Shown here piece by piece: positions 35,958 through 45,627 of a stretch of 64,000 bases of DNA. The stretch's first letter is position 1. Every line of letters begins with the position of its first letter. Made by a program: the position numbers and the translations under genes. The notes under the pieces are model-generated. The model did not search any database. It had not been told where the DNA came from and saw nothing but the letters and a program-made list of their open reading frames with translations. The DNA comes from Psychrobacter coccoides (GTDB lineage Bacteria > Pseudomonadota > Gammaproteobacteria > Pseudomonadales > Moraxellaceae): assembly GCF_017498085.1 (NCBI RefSeq), contig NZ_JAGBKM010000013.1, positions 1 to 64,000 on the forward strand, in the 5' to 3' direction.

Positions 35958-36833
35958 CTAGTCTTTGTCCATAGGCAACTTTTGTGACTGTCCCATCTGA
36001 TTGATCATCTGATCTAAGCCTTTGACATGGACACTACGCTGCGGGAATGGAATTTCAATCTTCTCGTCATCTAGGGCATGCTTGAACTGCTCTAGCAAAT
36101 CACATTGCATCGTCCACCAATCATCGTTCGTCGTCCATACATTTAAGGTTAAATCTACCGAGTTATCCCCTAAGTTGGTGACACGCACGATGGGCTCAGG
36201 GTCGGTAAAGGCCATCGGATTGTTTTTGGCAAGACTGAGCATGACGTTTTTAGCAGTCTTGATATCAGCATCATAGCCTATACCCACCGTGATATCGACA
36301 CGGCGATTGGGCAATGCCGTATAATTGGTCACCGCTGAGGTGGTGATATCGCTGTTGGGAATGATAATGTCGTGATTGTTAATGGTCGTCAAATGGGTAT
36401 TAATCAAAGTAATCTCAGTCACCGTACCCGTGTAGCTGCTAATCTGCACATAATCACCACGTACAAATGGGCGAAAGGTCACAATCATAATACCTGCAGC
36501 GAAGTTTGACAGCTGATCTTTTAACGACAAACCAATCGCTACTGCGGCACCACCAAGTATAGCAACGACCGAGGTGGTCTGGACGCCAACTTTACTTAAG
36601 GCTGCCAAAACAACCACGACCAATAGCACACCATACAGCATCCGGCCCAAGAAGTTAGCCACGGTGTCATCTAGGTGGCTACGCAGCATAATACCATGAG
36701 AAAATGTGACTGCCTTTTTGGCTAGCCAACGTCCTACTACGAATATTAATATGGCTAAAGCAATCTTGATAGCCAAACTGACTGCATTACTGGTCAAAGC
36801 TGCAACATCTACTGTAAAACCTAAAAATTCCAT
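35958..36833 (-). CDS. mscS: small-conductance mechanosensitive channel (MscS family)
   Basis: A 291-residue inner-membrane channel that opens under hypo-osmotic stress. Three N-terminal helices end in the pore helix VVAILGGAAVAIGLSLKDQLSNFAAGIMIVTFRPFVRGDYV, with the Gly/Ala-rich TM3 pattern. The beta domain follows (GTVTEITLINTHLTTINNHDIIIPNSDI), then the cytosolic cage (RRVDITVGIGYDADIKTAKNVM) and the end EIPFPQRSVHV. Length matches the Escherichia coli protein closely. Confidence 0.92.
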   Translation of the reverse strand: MEFLGFTVDVAALTSNAVSLAIKIALAILIFVVGRWLAKKAVTFSHGIMLRSHLDDTVANFLGRMLYGVLLVVVVLAALSKVGVQTTSVVAILGGAAVAIGLSLKDQLSNFAAGIMIVTFRPFVRGDYVQISSYTGTVTEITLINTHLTTINNHDIIIPNSDITTSAVTNYTALPNRRVDITVGIGYDADIKTAKNVMLSLAKNNPMAFTDPEPIVRVTNLGDNSVDLTLNVWTTNDDWWTMQCDLLEQFKHALDDEKIEIPFPQRSVHVKGLDQMINQMGQSQKLPMDKD

Positions 36834-36972
36834 ACTGACTCTTTATGTTTGATTGTATTAATAAGATATTATGAGTGGCGTTCAAAATTATACTTTTATT
36901 TTGTACCGTTTATGCCTGATTTGGGACAATCTTAGCAATCAACAGTACTAATATTTGAATATTTAACAGGCC

Positions 36973-37872
36973 CTAATAAGTTACCTCTACCTTGTCACTA
37001 TAGCGATAGGTACGTATCAAACGCAGCTCAACGATATCACTCATATCTTCAGTAAAATTGCCAAAGGGCGCTGCCTGTCTTACTGACTGCTTGGCCGCTT
37101 CATCTAATATGGTCGAGCCCGAACTCTCTAGCAAACGAATGGCTTTCACAGTACCATCGTCTCTGATAATCACCATCAAACGGACCTCTCCTACAATACC
37201 TTGCGCTCTTGCTTGGACTGGATAGTGCAAGTTGCCGACACGCTCACCCTGCTCACGAAAAGCTTCTATATAATCGGCAGCGGCGCCACGGGTGGTAGAA
37301 TTGCTATCGACAGTCGCTACCTTAGACTTAGTTGCATAGACTTGCTGACGCTGTGACAACTGTGCTTCTAAGGTCGCAATTTGCTTACGCAAGCGCTCCT
37401 CTTGTGCTGCTACATCATCCTGTGCTTGTTTACTGTCATTATCAGACTCTACAGTCGCTTGCCGCCAGCTCAAAGAGGTCCGCAGATAGCTTTCTTGATA
37501 GCGCTGCTGACGCACCTTGCGCTGCATATTGAGCACATCTTGCGTTTCGCTCATTTGCTCTGCCGTCAGTGGACTGGCCTGGGTGCTTTCTTGTCTGACT
37601 TGCTGGCGTATCGAACCGCCCCCTTCTTGGGAAGCATTGGCGATAAAGTGTGCGTCTTCATTAGGCTGCATGTTGTCCGTCAAGGCCTTGGCCACATCCT
37701 GCATCATCGCTGCTGGATCGCTACCCATAGAAAAGCTGACCCCAAAAATCAACACGATATGCACTATTAGCGCAATCACAACAGCGATTGGCATACTAAA
37801 ATCACGCCTTGGTGCTTGCGCCGAGAAGTGATAACTTTGAGAGTCTTTAATATGGGCCAAAATAGGTCTCAA
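36973..37872 (-). CDS. TonB-family energy-transducing protein
   Basis: A 299-residue protein with a single N-terminal membrane anchor (PIAVVIALIVHIVLIFGVSF, about residues 28-47). A charged coiled-coil-like stretch follows (AAQEERLRKQIATLEAQLSQRQQ), ending in a TonB C-terminal domain: LHYPVQARAQGIVGEVRLMVIIRDDGTVKAIRLLESSGSTILDEAAKQSVRQAAPFG. TonB couples the proton motive force to outer-membrane receptors. The central region is not Pro/Lys-rich like classical TonB, and exbBD genes are not adjacent, so it may serve another envelope role. Confidence 0.83.
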   Translation of the reverse strand: MRPILAHIKDSQSYHFSAQAPRRDFSMPIAVVIALIVHIVLIFGVSFSMGSDPAAMMQDVAKALTDNMQPNEDAHFIANASQEGGGSIRQQVRQESTQASPLTAEQMSETQDVLNMQRKVRQQRYQESYLRTSLSWRQATVESDNDSKQAQDDVAAQEERLRKQIATLEAQLSQRQQVYATKSKVATVDSNSTTRGAAADYIEAFREQGERVGNLHYPVQARAQGIVGEVRLMVIIRDDGTVKAIRLLESSGSTILDEAAKQSVRQAAPFGNFTEDMSDIVELRLIRTYRYSDKVEVTY

Positions 37873-38287
37873 TTAACCAGTATAAATACAATGGCCCTCA
37901 TTTATATCTGGGCCATGAATCATTTGCTGCTATTCTACATTATCGCAGTTAGAGTAGCAGTAAAAATAATGACTTTCCTTTCAGATTTTTCTATTCTTTC
38001 AGGCATTAATCACGCCAAAATAAAAACGGCACACACTATACCAAGTGCTGCAACTTTAGTCGATTCATTCTACAAGATGACTTTGCCCGCCCCATCATAA
38101 CATAGCCCTTATTTGACTCAAGTCAATCCTATAGCTTGTCTTGCTTGGGGTATTTGTTACCATGAATTATTTGCTACAATGTGACGCCCAGTGCTTTTTG
38201 CGCTACCGTTTTGCGATATACTACTTTAGCTTTTAATGCTTCTTAGTTTTTAAGGCTTTTTAGTGTTGACACCCTACAAAGATAAGG
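37873..38287. other. noncoding divergent region between tonB-like and hypothetical gene
   Basis: About 415 bases. A 94-codon plus-strand frame (37816-38100) overlaps the tonB-like start and has no family signal. Near 38165-38186, TTGTTA and TACAAT are spaced by 15 bases and could be a weak promoter for the rightward gene. No repeat or terminator was seen. Confidence 0.35.
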
Positions 38288-38296
38288 ATGACGAGT

Positions 38297-39058
38297 TTGC
38301 CTACCTCTGATAATTTTGACGAGTTCGCTGACAATCTTGGCTATCGCTTTAGCGAATCGTTTAGCGATGGCTGGGAGAGCTTAAGTCAGTCCATCAAAAA
38401 CCTCTACAATAAAGGCGTGGATAAGCTAGATGACGAGCTGGCCCTACCGGTGGCTCAGACTTATGTTAATGATGCCTTACAAAAATTCGTCACTGATAAT
38501 GTTAAGTCTATCTTAGAGCTGCGGGTTGAGCTGCATGATGATTGGTTTCGCTTGTATTGCACGTTAAATGTGGCTGGGATTTATGCTGAGGTGGCCAGTA
38601 ACTTTAGTCTAGTACATGTGCAGCTTGATCGTAACGTCCAACGCTTTGTCTTTGGTCAGCAGACGTATACTGACGTCCTTAACTTACGCTGTGAATCATT
38701 TATAAAACGTCAAGGTATCAAGCTATTTATTTGGTTTTATCACAGTGTGCTCAAAAAAGACCCACTGGGCTTTATCTTGTCGTATATTAATATTGCTCGT
38801 GCCAAGGAAGAGATTATTTATCTTGATATCAACCGTTGGCTAAAAAAGAATAAAAAGATTATCAGCACCTTACATAAAGTGCAGGTCAATTATGGTGAGC
38901 TTGAAGAAGAGCAGCTTGTACTAAAAACACAGGTGAACTATCGTGACTTAATCGGTGCTAATAACATCGATGATATTATCAGCGACGATGATGATCCCGA
39001 GCTGATGCAAGGCCCTATCAATCCTATTGAGGACGCCGTCAAACCTGCTCAAGAGTAA
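38297..39058 (+). CDS. conserved hypothetical protein
   Basis: Function not recognised. It is a soluble, acidic protein of about 253 residues without signal peptide. The start is debatable: ATG at 38288 overlaps the AAGGA ribosome site itself, while the in-frame TTG at 38297 lies eight bases after it and gives MPTSDNFDEFADNLG. Notable stretches are VDKLDDELALPVAQTYVNDALQKFVTDNV, VELHDDWFRLYCTLNVAGIYAEVASNFSLVHVQLDR, and RQGIKLFIWFYHSVLKKDPLGFILSYINI. The C-terminus is strongly acidic (DDIISDDDDPELMQ). It stands alone between divergent and convergent neighbours. Confidence 0.75.
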   Translation: MPTSDNFDEFADNLGYRFSESFSDGWESLSQSIKNLYNKGVDKLDDELALPVAQTYVNDALQKFVTDNVKSILELRVELHDDWFRLYCTLNVAGIYAEVASNFSLVHVQLDRNVQRFVFGQQTYTDVLNLRCESFIKRQGIKLFIWFYHSVLKKDPLGFILSYINIARAKEEIIYLDINRWLKKNKKIISTLHKVQVNYGELEEEQLVLKTQVNYRDLIGANNIDDIISDDDDPELMQGPINPIEDAVKPAQE

Positions 39059-39187
39059 TCTTGATTAAAGCGTCTGGTATAGAATATCCATATTTAAACG
39101 CTTCTACTTTATTTTGATTAAGTGGCAGCGTTTTTCGTAGCCACTTGACGATATCTATTTGCTGATCTTTTGCCAGTAATGGGTCTT

Positions 39188-40006
39188 TTACCAGTAGTTC
39201 TCTACCGCAATATTCCCTTCACCGCGGCGGTTCATCACCAGCCCCAGATCTTTTAGTGTCTCTTTGGTATCTTCGACCATCTCAGGGTTACCACACAGCA
39301 TCACATGAGCGCTGTCTTTATCCAGCTTGATACCAGCACGCGCTTCTAACTTGCCATTAACCAGCAGCTTAGGCAAACGCTCAGTGAGCGCATCGCCCAT
39401 CGGCTCACGGGTGACGATGGGGACAAATATTAATTTAGCTGGGTTGTCGACTAGCGAGCCAAAGTCCTCTTGTAGGCTTTCGATTTTTTCGATATAGGCC
39501 AGCTCTTCTTTTGAGCGGGCACTATAAGCCAAAACGATGTGCTCATAGTCTTCCCATGTCTGCAAGTCTTGCAACATCGATAAAAACGGAGCCAGTCCCG
39601 TCCCTGTCGCTAATAACCATAAATCCTTAGGCAAGGGTTTTTGATAGCGGGCCAAGGTTAAAAACCCAAAAGGCATTGTATTTAATAACAGCTCATCGCC
39701 CACCTCTAGATACTGCAATTGTGAGGTAAACGCCCCATCAGAGATGACGATAGAAAAGAACTCTAGTATCTCATCAAATGGCGATGACACAATCGAATAA
39801 GCTCGGAAGATATCTTCATCTAAGCTCTCATCTGCTGTGCCATTTAGTTTTTTATAGTGTTGTAGCTGACTGGGATTGACCCCTAATCGTACAAACTGCC
39901 CAGCGGTAAACTTAAAGCTGTCTGGACGGGTCACTGTAAAGCTAAATAAGTTTGGGGTCCATGTGGTTTTACTCAGTACTTTTACAGTTTGAATATTGTC
40001 ACTCAT
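39188..40006 (-). CDS. fpr: ferredoxin--NADP reductase
   Basis: A 272-residue FAD enzyme that exchanges electrons between NADPH and ferredoxin or flavodoxin. The FAD-binding barrel has FTAGQFVRLGV and RAYSIVSSPFDE (RxYS motif, about residue 80). The NADP domain has LWLLATGTGLAPFLSMLQD and HVMLCGNPEMVEDTKETL, ending EGNIAVENYW. The C-terminal aromatic Trp is typical of the bacterial subclass-I Fpr. It is a single gene separated by the nuo terminator from the operon upstream. Confidence 0.92.
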   Translation of the reverse strand: MSDNIQTVKVLSKTTWTPNLFSFTVTRPDSFKFTAGQFVRLGVNPSQLQHYKKLNGTADESLDEDIFRAYSIVSSPFDEILEFFSIVISDGAFTSQLQYLEVGDELLLNTMPFGFLTLARYQKPLPKDLWLLATGTGLAPFLSMLQDLQTWEDYEHIVLAYSARSKEELAYIEKIESLQEDFGSLVDNPAKLIFVPIVTREPMGDALTERLPKLLVNGKLEARAGIKLDKDSAHVMLCGNPEMVEDTKETLKDLGLVMNRRGEGNIAVENYW

Positions 40007-40117
40007 AGTAATTTGTCACTCTCATTTTTATTAATAATATTTTATATAATCCGTTGAAAATAAAACTGTCATAAGCTCAAAAGCGCTACTGGTATGAATT
40101 ATTAAAATACAAAGCAA

Positions 40118-40154
40118 AAGATGCGCCAAGCTTAACATAAACCTGGCGCATCTT
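40118..40154. terminator. hairpin terminator at the end of the nuo operon
   Basis: A perfect 11-base stem, AAGATGCGCCA with TGGCGCATCTT, has a 15-base loop. On the minus strand it is followed by TTGCTTTGTATTTT. It lies 75 bases past the nuoN stop. Confidence 0.78.
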
Positions 40155-40228
40155 GGTTTTCTAACAGTAACAGCAGATAAACAATAATAACGGCTGCCTA
40201 TTATCTTTCGTTTTAGACAAGGTATGAA

Positions 40229-41707
40229 CTACCAAATACGTGCCATATCTGACCAAACGATGAGGCTGTTTGGCAAGACACCAAAGTAAATAATCACCAC
40301 AGTGACACCGATCACCATCAGTCCGCCTACACGAATGCCCCACTGCCCTGCGACATCAAACTCAATGAACTGCTTGGGACGTTTGAATAACGTCAGCATC
40401 ACACGCAAGTAATAGAAAAGCCCAATAGCGCTACCTAAGATAATCATCGCCGCTAAGAACCAATTGGTCCCTTGTACCGCAGCCAGTATCGCAAACAGCT
40501 TGGTGATAAAGCCTGCTGTCAGTGGTATACCAGCCAAAGACAACATCATAATAGTCATCACTGCAGTGATGATCGGACGACGCCAAAACAGCCCTTGATA
40601 GTGTGATAGGTCATCGGCTTCACCAGATTGACGATAGGGACTTGACATCAAGGTCACCACGCCGAAGGCACCAATAGAGGTAAAGGCATAAATCGCCATA
40701 TACATGCTAGAGATACTATCAGCTGCCGCCCCGATACTGACGATAACGATCAATACATAGCCCATATGAGCAATAGACGAATAACCTAAGAGACGCTTCA
40801 GGCTGGTCTGACGTACCGCCAGCAAATTACCCGCTAGGATAGACAAGGTCGCCATAACCACCAATAGCATCTGTACGGATGGCAATGCCAACAATGCGCT
40901 GTCAATTAAAAAACGTACTGCCAGCGCCATCATCGCCACTTTTGATACCGAAGCTAAGTACGTCGCAATAGGTGCTGGTGCGCCCTCATAAACGTCTGGC
41001 GTCCACATATGAAACGGTGCAGCTGAGAGTTTAAAGGCGATACCAAACAGCATCAATGCCGCCCCTAATATCAGCAATGGCGACTCAAACATACTGCCCA
41101 ATACAAGACTAATCGGCTTAAATGCCAGTGAGCCAACTTGAGCATAAATAAACGCCATACCCATCAAGATGGTGGCTGAGGCGGTCGCTGATAGCACTAA
41201 GTACTTAAGCCCCGACTCCAGCGAGCGGTTGCGCATATAGGTATAAGACAATAGTCCATACAAAGGTATCGACAGCAGCTCAAGACTCATAAAGAATGCC
41301 GCCATATGCTGCGCTGATACCATCAGTAGTGCCCCAGTAGTCGAGAGCAGCAGCAACAAATAAAGCTCGTCTTTGTTGTCTTTTAGGTTTGCCAGATAGG
41401 CGTATGCCAAGGTACAGCAAGCCAAAGCACAGATAAAAATAACCACCATATTAAACTTGGCAAAGCTATCAACAACAAACAACTGCTCAGCGCTAGCGAC
41501 AACTGCGCCACTGTCTATGACACCTGTGATTTGACCGATTAAAGTAAATAAGCCAACGTTTAGCCCCACGACGCTAATGGTCGCTGTGACAAAGTGTGAG
41601 CGCTGAATTGTAATGGCAATCATAGCCAGCAAAGAGGTCACTGCTACTATAATGATTGGCGCATATGGCATGAGCACCATCAAATCATTCATCGTAAATT
41701 CATTCAT
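40229..41707 (-). CDS. nuoN: NADH-quinone oxidoreductase subunit N
   Basis: A 492-residue antiporter-like membrane subunit of complex I with about 14 helices. Family blocks include AYLANLKDNKDELYLLLLLSTTGALLMVSAQHMAAFFMSLELLSIPLYGL (with the conserved Glu), GSLAFKPISLVLG, FKLSAAPFHMWTPDVYEGAPAPIATYLASVSKVA (Lys and His of the proton path) and LLGYSSIAHMGYVLI. It carries one proton channel and is the last gene of the nuo operon. Confidence 0.95.
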   Translation of the reverse strand: MNEFTMNDLMVLMPYAPIIIVAVTSLLAMIAITIQRSHFVTATISVVGLNVGLFTLIGQITGVIDSGAVVASAEQLFVVDSFAKFNMVVIFICALACCTLAYAYLANLKDNKDELYLLLLLSTTGALLMVSAQHMAAFFMSLELLSIPLYGLLSYTYMRNRSLESGLKYLVLSATASATILMGMAFIYAQVGSLAFKPISLVLGSMFESPLLILGAALMLFGIAFKLSAAPFHMWTPDVYEGAPAPIATYLASVSKVAMMALAVRFLIDSALLALPSVQMLLVVMATLSILAGNLLAVRQTSLKRLLGYSSIAHMGYVLIVIVSIGAAADSISSMYMAIYAFTSIGAFGVVTLMSSPYRQSGEADDLSHYQGLFWRRPIITAVMTIMMLSLAGIPLTAGFITKLFAILAAVQGTNWFLAAMIILGSAIGLFYYLRVMLTLFKRPKQFIEFDVAGQWGIRVGGLMVIGVTVVIIYFGVLPNSLIVWSDMARIW

Positions 41708-41710
41708 GAC

Positions 41711-43339
41711 TTAACGTGCCTCCATTGCATCAAGTAACGGCGACATATCGACCTGCGTCACCTGACTGTAAATATAAGCATTATTGATCCACTGCATGGC
41801 GTGATTTGAGGTATCAAGGAACGGCTGTGGGTACAGACCAAGCCATACCAACCCTGCCGCTAACATCAATAATAATGACAGCTCACGCTTACCCAAGTCT
41901 TTCACTTTGCGTGCTGGTAAACCATGCGACTTGGTCTCATGTAGTGCCACCTTTTCGATATTATTAACACCAAATAACGCCCGATAAATCAATATTAATG
42001 AGTATAGACCTGCCAATACCAAACTAAAGGTTGCGAGCACCACAAAGACTGGATACTGCGCAAATGCACCAAACAAAATCATAAACTCGCCGATAAAGTT
42101 ACCTGTACCAGGAATCCCTAATAAGGCGGCGCAGAAAAACATCAAGATAGGTGCATAGTAGCGGAACTGTCCCCACATACCACCCATCAGAGTCAAATCA
42201 CGAGTATGCAGACGCTCGTATAGCTGACCTGCCATAATAAATAGCGCCGCTGAGCTCAGACCATGCGCCAGCATTTGTATCATTAAACCCTGGAGACTGA
42301 GTAAGGTACCTGCATAAATTGCTAACACCACAAAACCCATATGCGAGATACTGGTATAGGCCAGTAGGCGCTTCATATCGGTTTGCATAAAGGCCAGCCA
42401 TGCGCCATAAAAGATACCGATGGTACCCAAAGTAATCGCAATGGGGGCAAAGTCTTGTGAAGCCGCAGGAAATAACGGTAAGACAAAACGAATCAGACCA
42501 TAAGCGGCAGTCTTAATCAGCACCCCTGCCAAATCCACCGAACCTGCTGTGGGTGCCTGTGCATGTGCATCGGGCAGCCAACCATGAAATGGCATAATTG
42601 GCAACTTAACCGCAAAACCGATAAAGAAGCACAGCATGATTGGGTATTCCCAGCCGCCAAGTGACGTACCGAGCAAATCATTATAGTTAAAGCTGATCAC
42701 ACCGCTATAGACATAGTTAAACAGCACGAGCAGCAAGATACCAATAAGCATGATAAGCCCAGATGCTTGGGTATAAATAAAGAACTTGGTAGCCGCGTAC
42801 TCTTTGGTTTTACCACCGACCACATCATGTCCCCAAAGGGCAATCAAGAAGTATATCGGAACCAGCATCATCTCCCAAAAGAAGAAGAATAAAAACAAAT
42901 CAATGGCCAAAAACACACCAATGACGCCGCCTAAACTCCATAGCAAGTTCAGATGAAAGAAGCCCACTCGGCGCTGAATCTCATTCCATGAACAGGCCAC
43001 GGCAGCGACACCAAGCAGACCAGTCAAGGCAACCATCATTAGCGATAGCCCATCAAGCGCCAAATGAAAGCTAATACCAAAGCTAGGTATCCACGGCACA
43101 CTAAACTCAGCAATCCAAGGCACCGTAGACTCAGGCGCAATGACCTGCTTACTCATGCCAGCAAAATCACCGTACTGCCATAGCACCATCGACAGACCAA
43201 AGGTCAACATCATACCAATTAAGGCAATCCAGCGTGGCAGACGTTTATTAAAGCGCTCAACCAACCAACATAGCAATCCGGCAATAAACGGAATAGCAAT
43301 CAATGCCGGTAGCATCCACGTTTGTTGTAACTCAATCAT
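41711..43339 (-). CDS. nuoM: NADH-quinone oxidoreductase subunit M
   Basis: A 542-residue antiporter-like subunit. Signatures are FFFFWEMMLVPIYFLIALWGHD (conserved Glu), FFIGFAVKLPIMPFHGWLPDAHAQAPTAGSVDLAGVLIKTAAYGLIRFVLP and DMKRLLAYTSISHMGFVVLAIYAG. It translocates protons in the distal membrane arm. Three bases separate it from nuoN and one from nuoL. Confidence 0.95.
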   Translation of the reverse strand: MIELQQTWMLPALIAIPFIAGLLCWLVERFNKRLPRWIALIGMMLTFGLSMVLWQYGDFAGMSKQVIAPESTVPWIAEFSVPWIPSFGISFHLALDGLSLMMVALTGLLGVAAVACSWNEIQRRVGFFHLNLLWSLGGVIGVFLAIDLFLFFFFWEMMLVPIYFLIALWGHDVVGGKTKEYAATKFFIYTQASGLIMLIGILLLVLFNYVYSGVISFNYNDLLGTSLGGWEYPIMLCFFIGFAVKLPIMPFHGWLPDAHAQAPTAGSVDLAGVLIKTAAYGLIRFVLPLFPAASQDFAPIAITLGTIGIFYGAWLAFMQTDMKRLLAYTSISHMGFVVLAIYAGTLLSLQGLMIQMLAHGLSSAALFIMAGQLYERLHTRDLTLMGGMWGQFRYYAPILMFFCAALLGIPGTGNFIGEFMILFGAFAQYPVFVVLATFSLVLAGLYSLILIYRALFGVNNIEKVALHETKSHGLPARKVKDLGKRELSLLLMLAAGLVWLGLYPQPFLDTSNHAMQWINNAYIYSQVTQVDMSPLLDAMEAR

Positions 43340-43340
43340 T

Positions 43341-45215
43341 TTACACCACCGTAATCATTACCAGCACCAGCAACACAGCTACTCCCAAGCCAAAGCTTGC
43401 AGCATAACCCCGAAGTGACCCTGTTTGCGTGGCAGACAAAGCTTTATTGCCCACTCGAGCCAACATTGGCATTATATTCCACGTCTTATCGACAGGGTCA
43501 GCTTTAAATAAACGGCCTATTAACAAGAAAGGCTTTACAAACACCAAGTCGTATAATGCATCAAAGCCCATACCGTGGTAGCACCAATGATATAGCGCCC
43601 CACCAATCCGTGTCTGCTTAAAGCGTGATAACATCTGACCTTTATCAACCACATACAATAACGCTGCTAACACAAGACCTGCGACCATCGCACCCATAGC
43701 GATATACTCCGCCGTATGCTTGCCATCAGCATGACCTGCCACCTCTAGGAGATGACCCACACTCTCTGGCAACACCCCTTGTAATGGGGGCGTAATCCAC
43801 GCCCCGACAGCAGTTGATAACACGAGCAATACGGTAAGCGGCAACCAGTATGAGATGCCAGATAGCTTGTGTGCAGGGGTTTTTTCTTCACCAAAAAAGA
43901 TGATCCAGATCATACGGAAAGTATAAAGTGCGGTTAAGAAAGCACCGAACACCCCCATATAAAACAGTACTTGATGCCCTGTGGCATAGGTCTCCCAAAG
44001 AATCGCTTCTTTAGAATAAAAACCAACCGTCACCCAAGGTATCGCTGCCAGTGCACCACCGCCAATGATATAACACCAAAACACTAAGGGTATCTTGGTA
44101 CGCAGCCCGCCCATCTTAAAGATGTTTTGCTCATGATGCACTGCCAATATGACTGCGCCTGAGGCCAAAAACAGCAGCGCTTTAAAAAAGGCATGAGTCA
44201 TCAAATGAAAGACAGCACCTTGCCAAGCGCCCACACCGAGCGCCAAAAACATGTAGCCGATTTGACTCATGGTCGAATACGCTAAAATACGCTTAATATC
44301 TGTCTGTACCAATGCACAGAACCCAGCGACAACCAGCGTCAAAGCACCAACCGCACCGACCCAGTATAATAAAATCCCTGGGGTCAAAATGAACAAGGGA
44401 TGTAAACGAGCAATTAAGTAAACCCCTGCCGTGACCATTGTAGCGGCATGAATCAATGCCGATACTGGGGTCGGACCTGCCATCGCATCTGCCAGCCAAG
44501 TATGTAATGGAATCTGTGCTGATTTACCCATTGCGCCACCGACGATCATCATGGTGGTTAGGATCATTGTCGGACTATTAACATCAAATACTTCAGGCGC
44601 ACGAGTGATGATCTCTTGAATATTTAACGTGCCAAACTCACGGAATAATAAAAACAACCCGAAGGCCAAAAACACATCACCGACACGGGTGACCGTAAAG
44701 GCTTTCATCGCTGCACGACCGTTGGCTCGGTTTTCAAAATAAAAACCAATCAATAAATACGAGCAAATACCAACGCCTTCCCAGCCAAGGTATAACAGCA
44801 GTAAATCGTCCGCTAATACCAATAACAACATACTGGCCACAAACAGGTTCATATAGCTAAAGAAGCGAGCAAAACCTGGATCACCTTTCATATACCAAGC
44901 AGCGAACATATGAATCAAAAAACCGATGCCCGTAATCACACTGAGCATGGTTAGGGCTAAACCATCAAAGCTGAGCCCAAAGCTTGGCGCAAAATCACCG
45001 ACTTGAAACCAAGTCCATAGTGGCACCTGCACAACGCTGCCAGTAGCATAAGTGCTCAAAAAAGCATAGCTCACGATTAGTGTACATAGTGCCGATAGCC
45101 CCATGCTACCGACACCAACCATCGCTGCTTGTTGTTCAGTTAACCGATCACGCATAAAGGCTAAAATCAAAAAGCCAATGAGCGGTAATATAAAGGTTAA
45201 TGGTAATAAACTCAT
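43341..45215 (-). CDS. nuoL: NADH-quinone oxidoreductase subunit L
   Basis: A 624-residue terminal membrane subunit. Blocks: LYLGWEGVGICSYLLIGFYFENRANGRAAMKAFTVTRVGDVFLAFGLF, GGAMGKSAQIPLHTWLADAMAGPTPVSALIHAATMVTAGVYLIARLHPLF and DIKRILAYSTMSQIGYMFLALGVGAW. The C-terminal part forms the lateral helix that runs along the membrane arm and its last anchoring helix (FGLGVAVLLVLVMITVV). Length is typical. Confidence 0.95.
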   Translation of the reverse strand: MSLLPLTFILPLIGFLILAFMRDRLTEQQAAMVGVGSMGLSALCTLIVSYAFLSTYATGSVVQVPLWTWFQVGDFAPSFGLSFDGLALTMLSVITGIGFLIHMFAAWYMKGDPGFARFFSYMNLFVASMLLLVLADDLLLLYLGWEGVGICSYLLIGFYFENRANGRAAMKAFTVTRVGDVFLAFGLFLLFREFGTLNIQEIITRAPEVFDVNSPTMILTTMMIVGGAMGKSAQIPLHTWLADAMAGPTPVSALIHAATMVTAGVYLIARLHPLFILTPGILLYWVGAVGALTLVVAGFCALVQTDIKRILAYSTMSQIGYMFLALGVGAWQGAVFHLMTHAFFKALLFLASGAVILAVHHEQNIFKMGGLRTKIPLVFWCYIIGGGALAAIPWVTVGFYSKEAILWETYATGHQVLFYMGVFGAFLTALYTFRMIWIIFFGEEKTPAHKLSGISYWLPLTVLLVLSTAVGAWITPPLQGVLPESVGHLLEVAGHADGKHTAEYIAMGAMVAGLVLAALLYVVDKGQMLSRFKQTRIGGALYHWCYHGMGFDALYDLVFVKPFLLIGRLFKADPVDKTWNIMPMLARVGNKALSATQTGSLRGYAASFGLGVAVLLVLVMITVV

Positions 45216-45219
45216 GGCA

Positions 45220-45627
45220 TCATCCTTTCATCTCATTGGCGCTATCGACATCAAGATGCCCACGCTTATGATAAAACTGCAATAATATAGCCAAACCAAT
45301 GGCGGCTTCAGCAGCGGCTAAGGTCAAGATAAAGATAAACATGACTTGCCCATCTGGGTCGACCCAGCGACTGCCTGCCACTACGAACGCCAGTGCTGCT
45401 GCATTCATCATGATCTCAAGACTCATGAGCATGAATAAAAAATTGCGCCTGACCATGACGCCACACAAACCAATGGCAAATAAAATACCCGCCAATATCA
45501 GTCCGTGACTTATAGGTATCACGCCCAATACACTCTGTGCCTCAGCGGCCGGCTGTACTAAACCTGCAACCTCATGGGCAAACGGCACATTTGACACCTC
45601 TTGTGCCCCACTTGCTGCTAATACCAT
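45220..45627 (-). CDS. nuoK: NADH-quinone oxidoreductase subunit K, N-terminally extended
   Basis: A 135-residue protein, about 35 longer than the usual 100. The core runs from [50 protein letters not shown], with the two conserved membrane Glu positions near LEIM and in the [20 protein letters not shown] helix. The extension ([30 protein letters not shown]...) looks real: AAGGAG lies eight bases before ATG 45627, which overlaps the nuoJ stop, while the internal GTG at 45522 that would give the short form has only a poor ribosome site. Confidence 0.92.
   Translation of the reverse strand: MVLAASGAQEVSNVPFAHEVAGLVQPAAEAQSVLGVIPISHGLILAGILFAIGLCGVMVRRNFLFMLMSLEIMMNAAALAFVVAGSRWVDPDGQVMFIFILTLAAAEAAIGLAILLQFYHKRGHLDVDSANEMKG

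Noticed and set aside
37816..38100. 94-codon plus-strand frame upstream of the hypothetical gene
   Set aside because: It starts inside the divergent tonB-like gene and shows no coding signals.
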